This document shows positions 63,547-64,000 of a stretch of DNA of 64,000 nucleotides, piece by piece. The notes under the pieces were generated by a model, which saw only the letters and a list, made by a program, of their open reading frames with translations, did not search any database and was not told the DNA's origin. Position numbers and translations under genes: made by a program. Numbering within the stretch: position 1 is the first letter of the stretch; each line of letters begins with the position of its first letter. This DNA comes from BJGO01 sp964640655 (GTDB lineage: Bacteria; Bacteroidota; Bacteroidia; Chitinophagales; UBA10324): assembly GCA_964640655.1 (NCBI GenBank), contig CAZXFT010000008.1, positions 71,414 through 135,413 on the forward strand, in the 5' to 3' direction.

Positions 63547-63796
63547 CGGGTATGGGTGTAAGCCGATTTGGAGATGGTGTAAACGGTTTGGGGTATGGGT
63601 GTAAATGAAAAAGGGATGGAGAGAAATGGATTATGGGCTGCGAAGTGTGGATTCGGGTATGGGTGTAAGCTGATTTGGGGATGGTGTAAACGGTTTGGGG
63701 TATGGGTGTAAATGAAAAAGGGATGGAGAGAAATGGATTATGGGCTGCGAAGTGTGGATGCGGGTATGGGTGTAAGCCGATTTGGGGATGGTGTAA
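63547..63796 (+). repeat. 107-bp tandem repeats, two full copies and a shortened third
   Basis: CGGGTATGGGTGTAAG recurs at 63547, 63654 and 63761, a strict 107-bp period. Copies 1 and 2 differ at only a few bases. Copy 3 is shortened: after GATGGTGTAAA it skips about 22 bp and joins AATGAAAAAGGG, where the 21-bp repeat begins. Each copy contains stop codons in several frames (GTGTAAAC), so it is unlikely to be coding. Confidence 0.9.
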
Positions 63797-64000
63797 ATGA
63801 AAAAGGGACTGACGGAAGAGGAAAAGGGATTGGCGGAAATGAAAAAGGGATTGGCGGAAATGGAAAATGGATTGACGGAAATGGAAAAGGGATTGGCGGA
63901 AATGGAAAAGGGATTGACGGAAATGGAAAAGGGATTGACGGAAACGGAAAAGGGATTGACGGAAATGGAAAAGGGATTGACGGAAATGGAAAAGGGATTG
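63797..64000 (+). repeat. 21-bp minisatellite, nine full copies and part of a tenth, open to the right edge
   Basis: Unit ATGGAAAAGGGATTGACGGAA with few variants (GCG for ACG, AAA or GAG or ACG at the first codons). 204 bp = 9 units plus 15 bp, in perfect register, continuing past the edge. Because 21 is a multiple of three, two plus-strand frames stay open: one from ATG 63797 encodes MEKGLTE heptads, the other from ATG 63712 encodes GNGKGID repeats. Neither is preceded by a promoter box, so I do not call it a gene. Confidence 0.9.

Noticed and set aside
63547..63760. Canonical G-quadruplex
   Set aside because: GGGG-TAT-GGG pairs occur, but the further G-tracts are more than seven nt away, so the four-tract rule is not met.
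63547..64000. CRISPR array
   Set aside because: The repeats are contiguous tandem copies with no spacers, and no cas gene is near.
1..64000. Defence, toxin-antitoxin, prophage or biosynthetic cluster
   Set aside because: I read all recognisable genes on both strands and found none with such motifs; the only nuclease-like proteins are the dead HNH-like one and the DUF151 protein.

Overview
The window is AT-rich chromosomal DNA from a member of the Bacteroidota, probably an environmental, aerobic or facultative lineage near Chitinophagales/Sphingobacteriales. The evidence is: several secreted proteins ending in type A sorting domains of the type IX secretion system (T9SS); SprB-type repeats; a fused SecDF; the DUF3822-rsmD-coaD cluster; a probable dual-membrane anti-sigma protein beside an ECF sigma factor; and promoter boxes of the form TAnnTTTG upstream of many genes, the known Bacteroidota -7 element. 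Most of the window is ordinary core genome in short operons. I see no prophage, integrase, insertion sequence, CRISPR array or recognisable defence system.

Layout. 1-4 kb: two secreted surface proteins, the first running off the left edge. 4-9 kb: lipA, a small outer-membrane protein, osmC, an HNH-like protein lacking the catalytic His, an SCP2 protein and acs. 9-12 kb: operon TPR-comA-aroE. 12-19 kb: M1 aminopeptidase, EVE protein, rpsA (TTG start behind a strong Shine-Dalgarno), ubiX and a periplasmic thioredoxin. 19-27.5 kb: DUF3822-rsmD-coaD, then the three-subunit proton-pumping transhydrogenase, then secDF. 27.6-33 kb: universal stress protein, operon prc-tsaE-ald, and a small SprB/T9SS protein. 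33-38 kb: operon dapF-heptaheme cytochrome/TPR-mltG-brkB. 38-44 kb: HtrA protease, a THUMP rRNA methyltransferase and a T9SS subtilase. 44-47 kb: operon sigma factor-transenvelope anti-sigma-PKD lipoprotein. 47-54 kb: T9SS proteins, a TPR protein, typA and a gene-poor decayed stretch. 54-60 kb: haem-binding protein, thioesterase, tRNA-Gln, DUF2723 glycosyltransferase-like protein and ahcY. 60-63.4 kb: bacilliredoxin, operon etfB-etfA-DUF151, and a TPR protein. 63.4-64 kb: purine-skewed tandem repeats (107-bp units, then a 21-bp minisatellite) running off the right edge.

How genes fit together. Envelope biogenesis dominates: SecDF exports, the T9SS cargoes need an outer-membrane secretion system encoded elsewhere, HtrA and Prc do periplasmic quality control, MltG and DapF serve peptidoglycan, and the sigma/anti-sigma pair probably senses envelope state. 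Energy and redox genes (transhydrogenase, ETF, multihaem cytochrome, bacilliredoxin, OsmC) fit a respiring cell.

The most interesting items are the terminal 21-bp repeat that encodes clean heptads, the transenvelope anti-sigma operon, the hairpin leader of ahcY, the dead HNH-like protein, the RsmD with GPPY in place of DPPY, and a CRP/FNR-like dyad before the haem-binding gene. All calls come from reading the sequence; no database search was possible.
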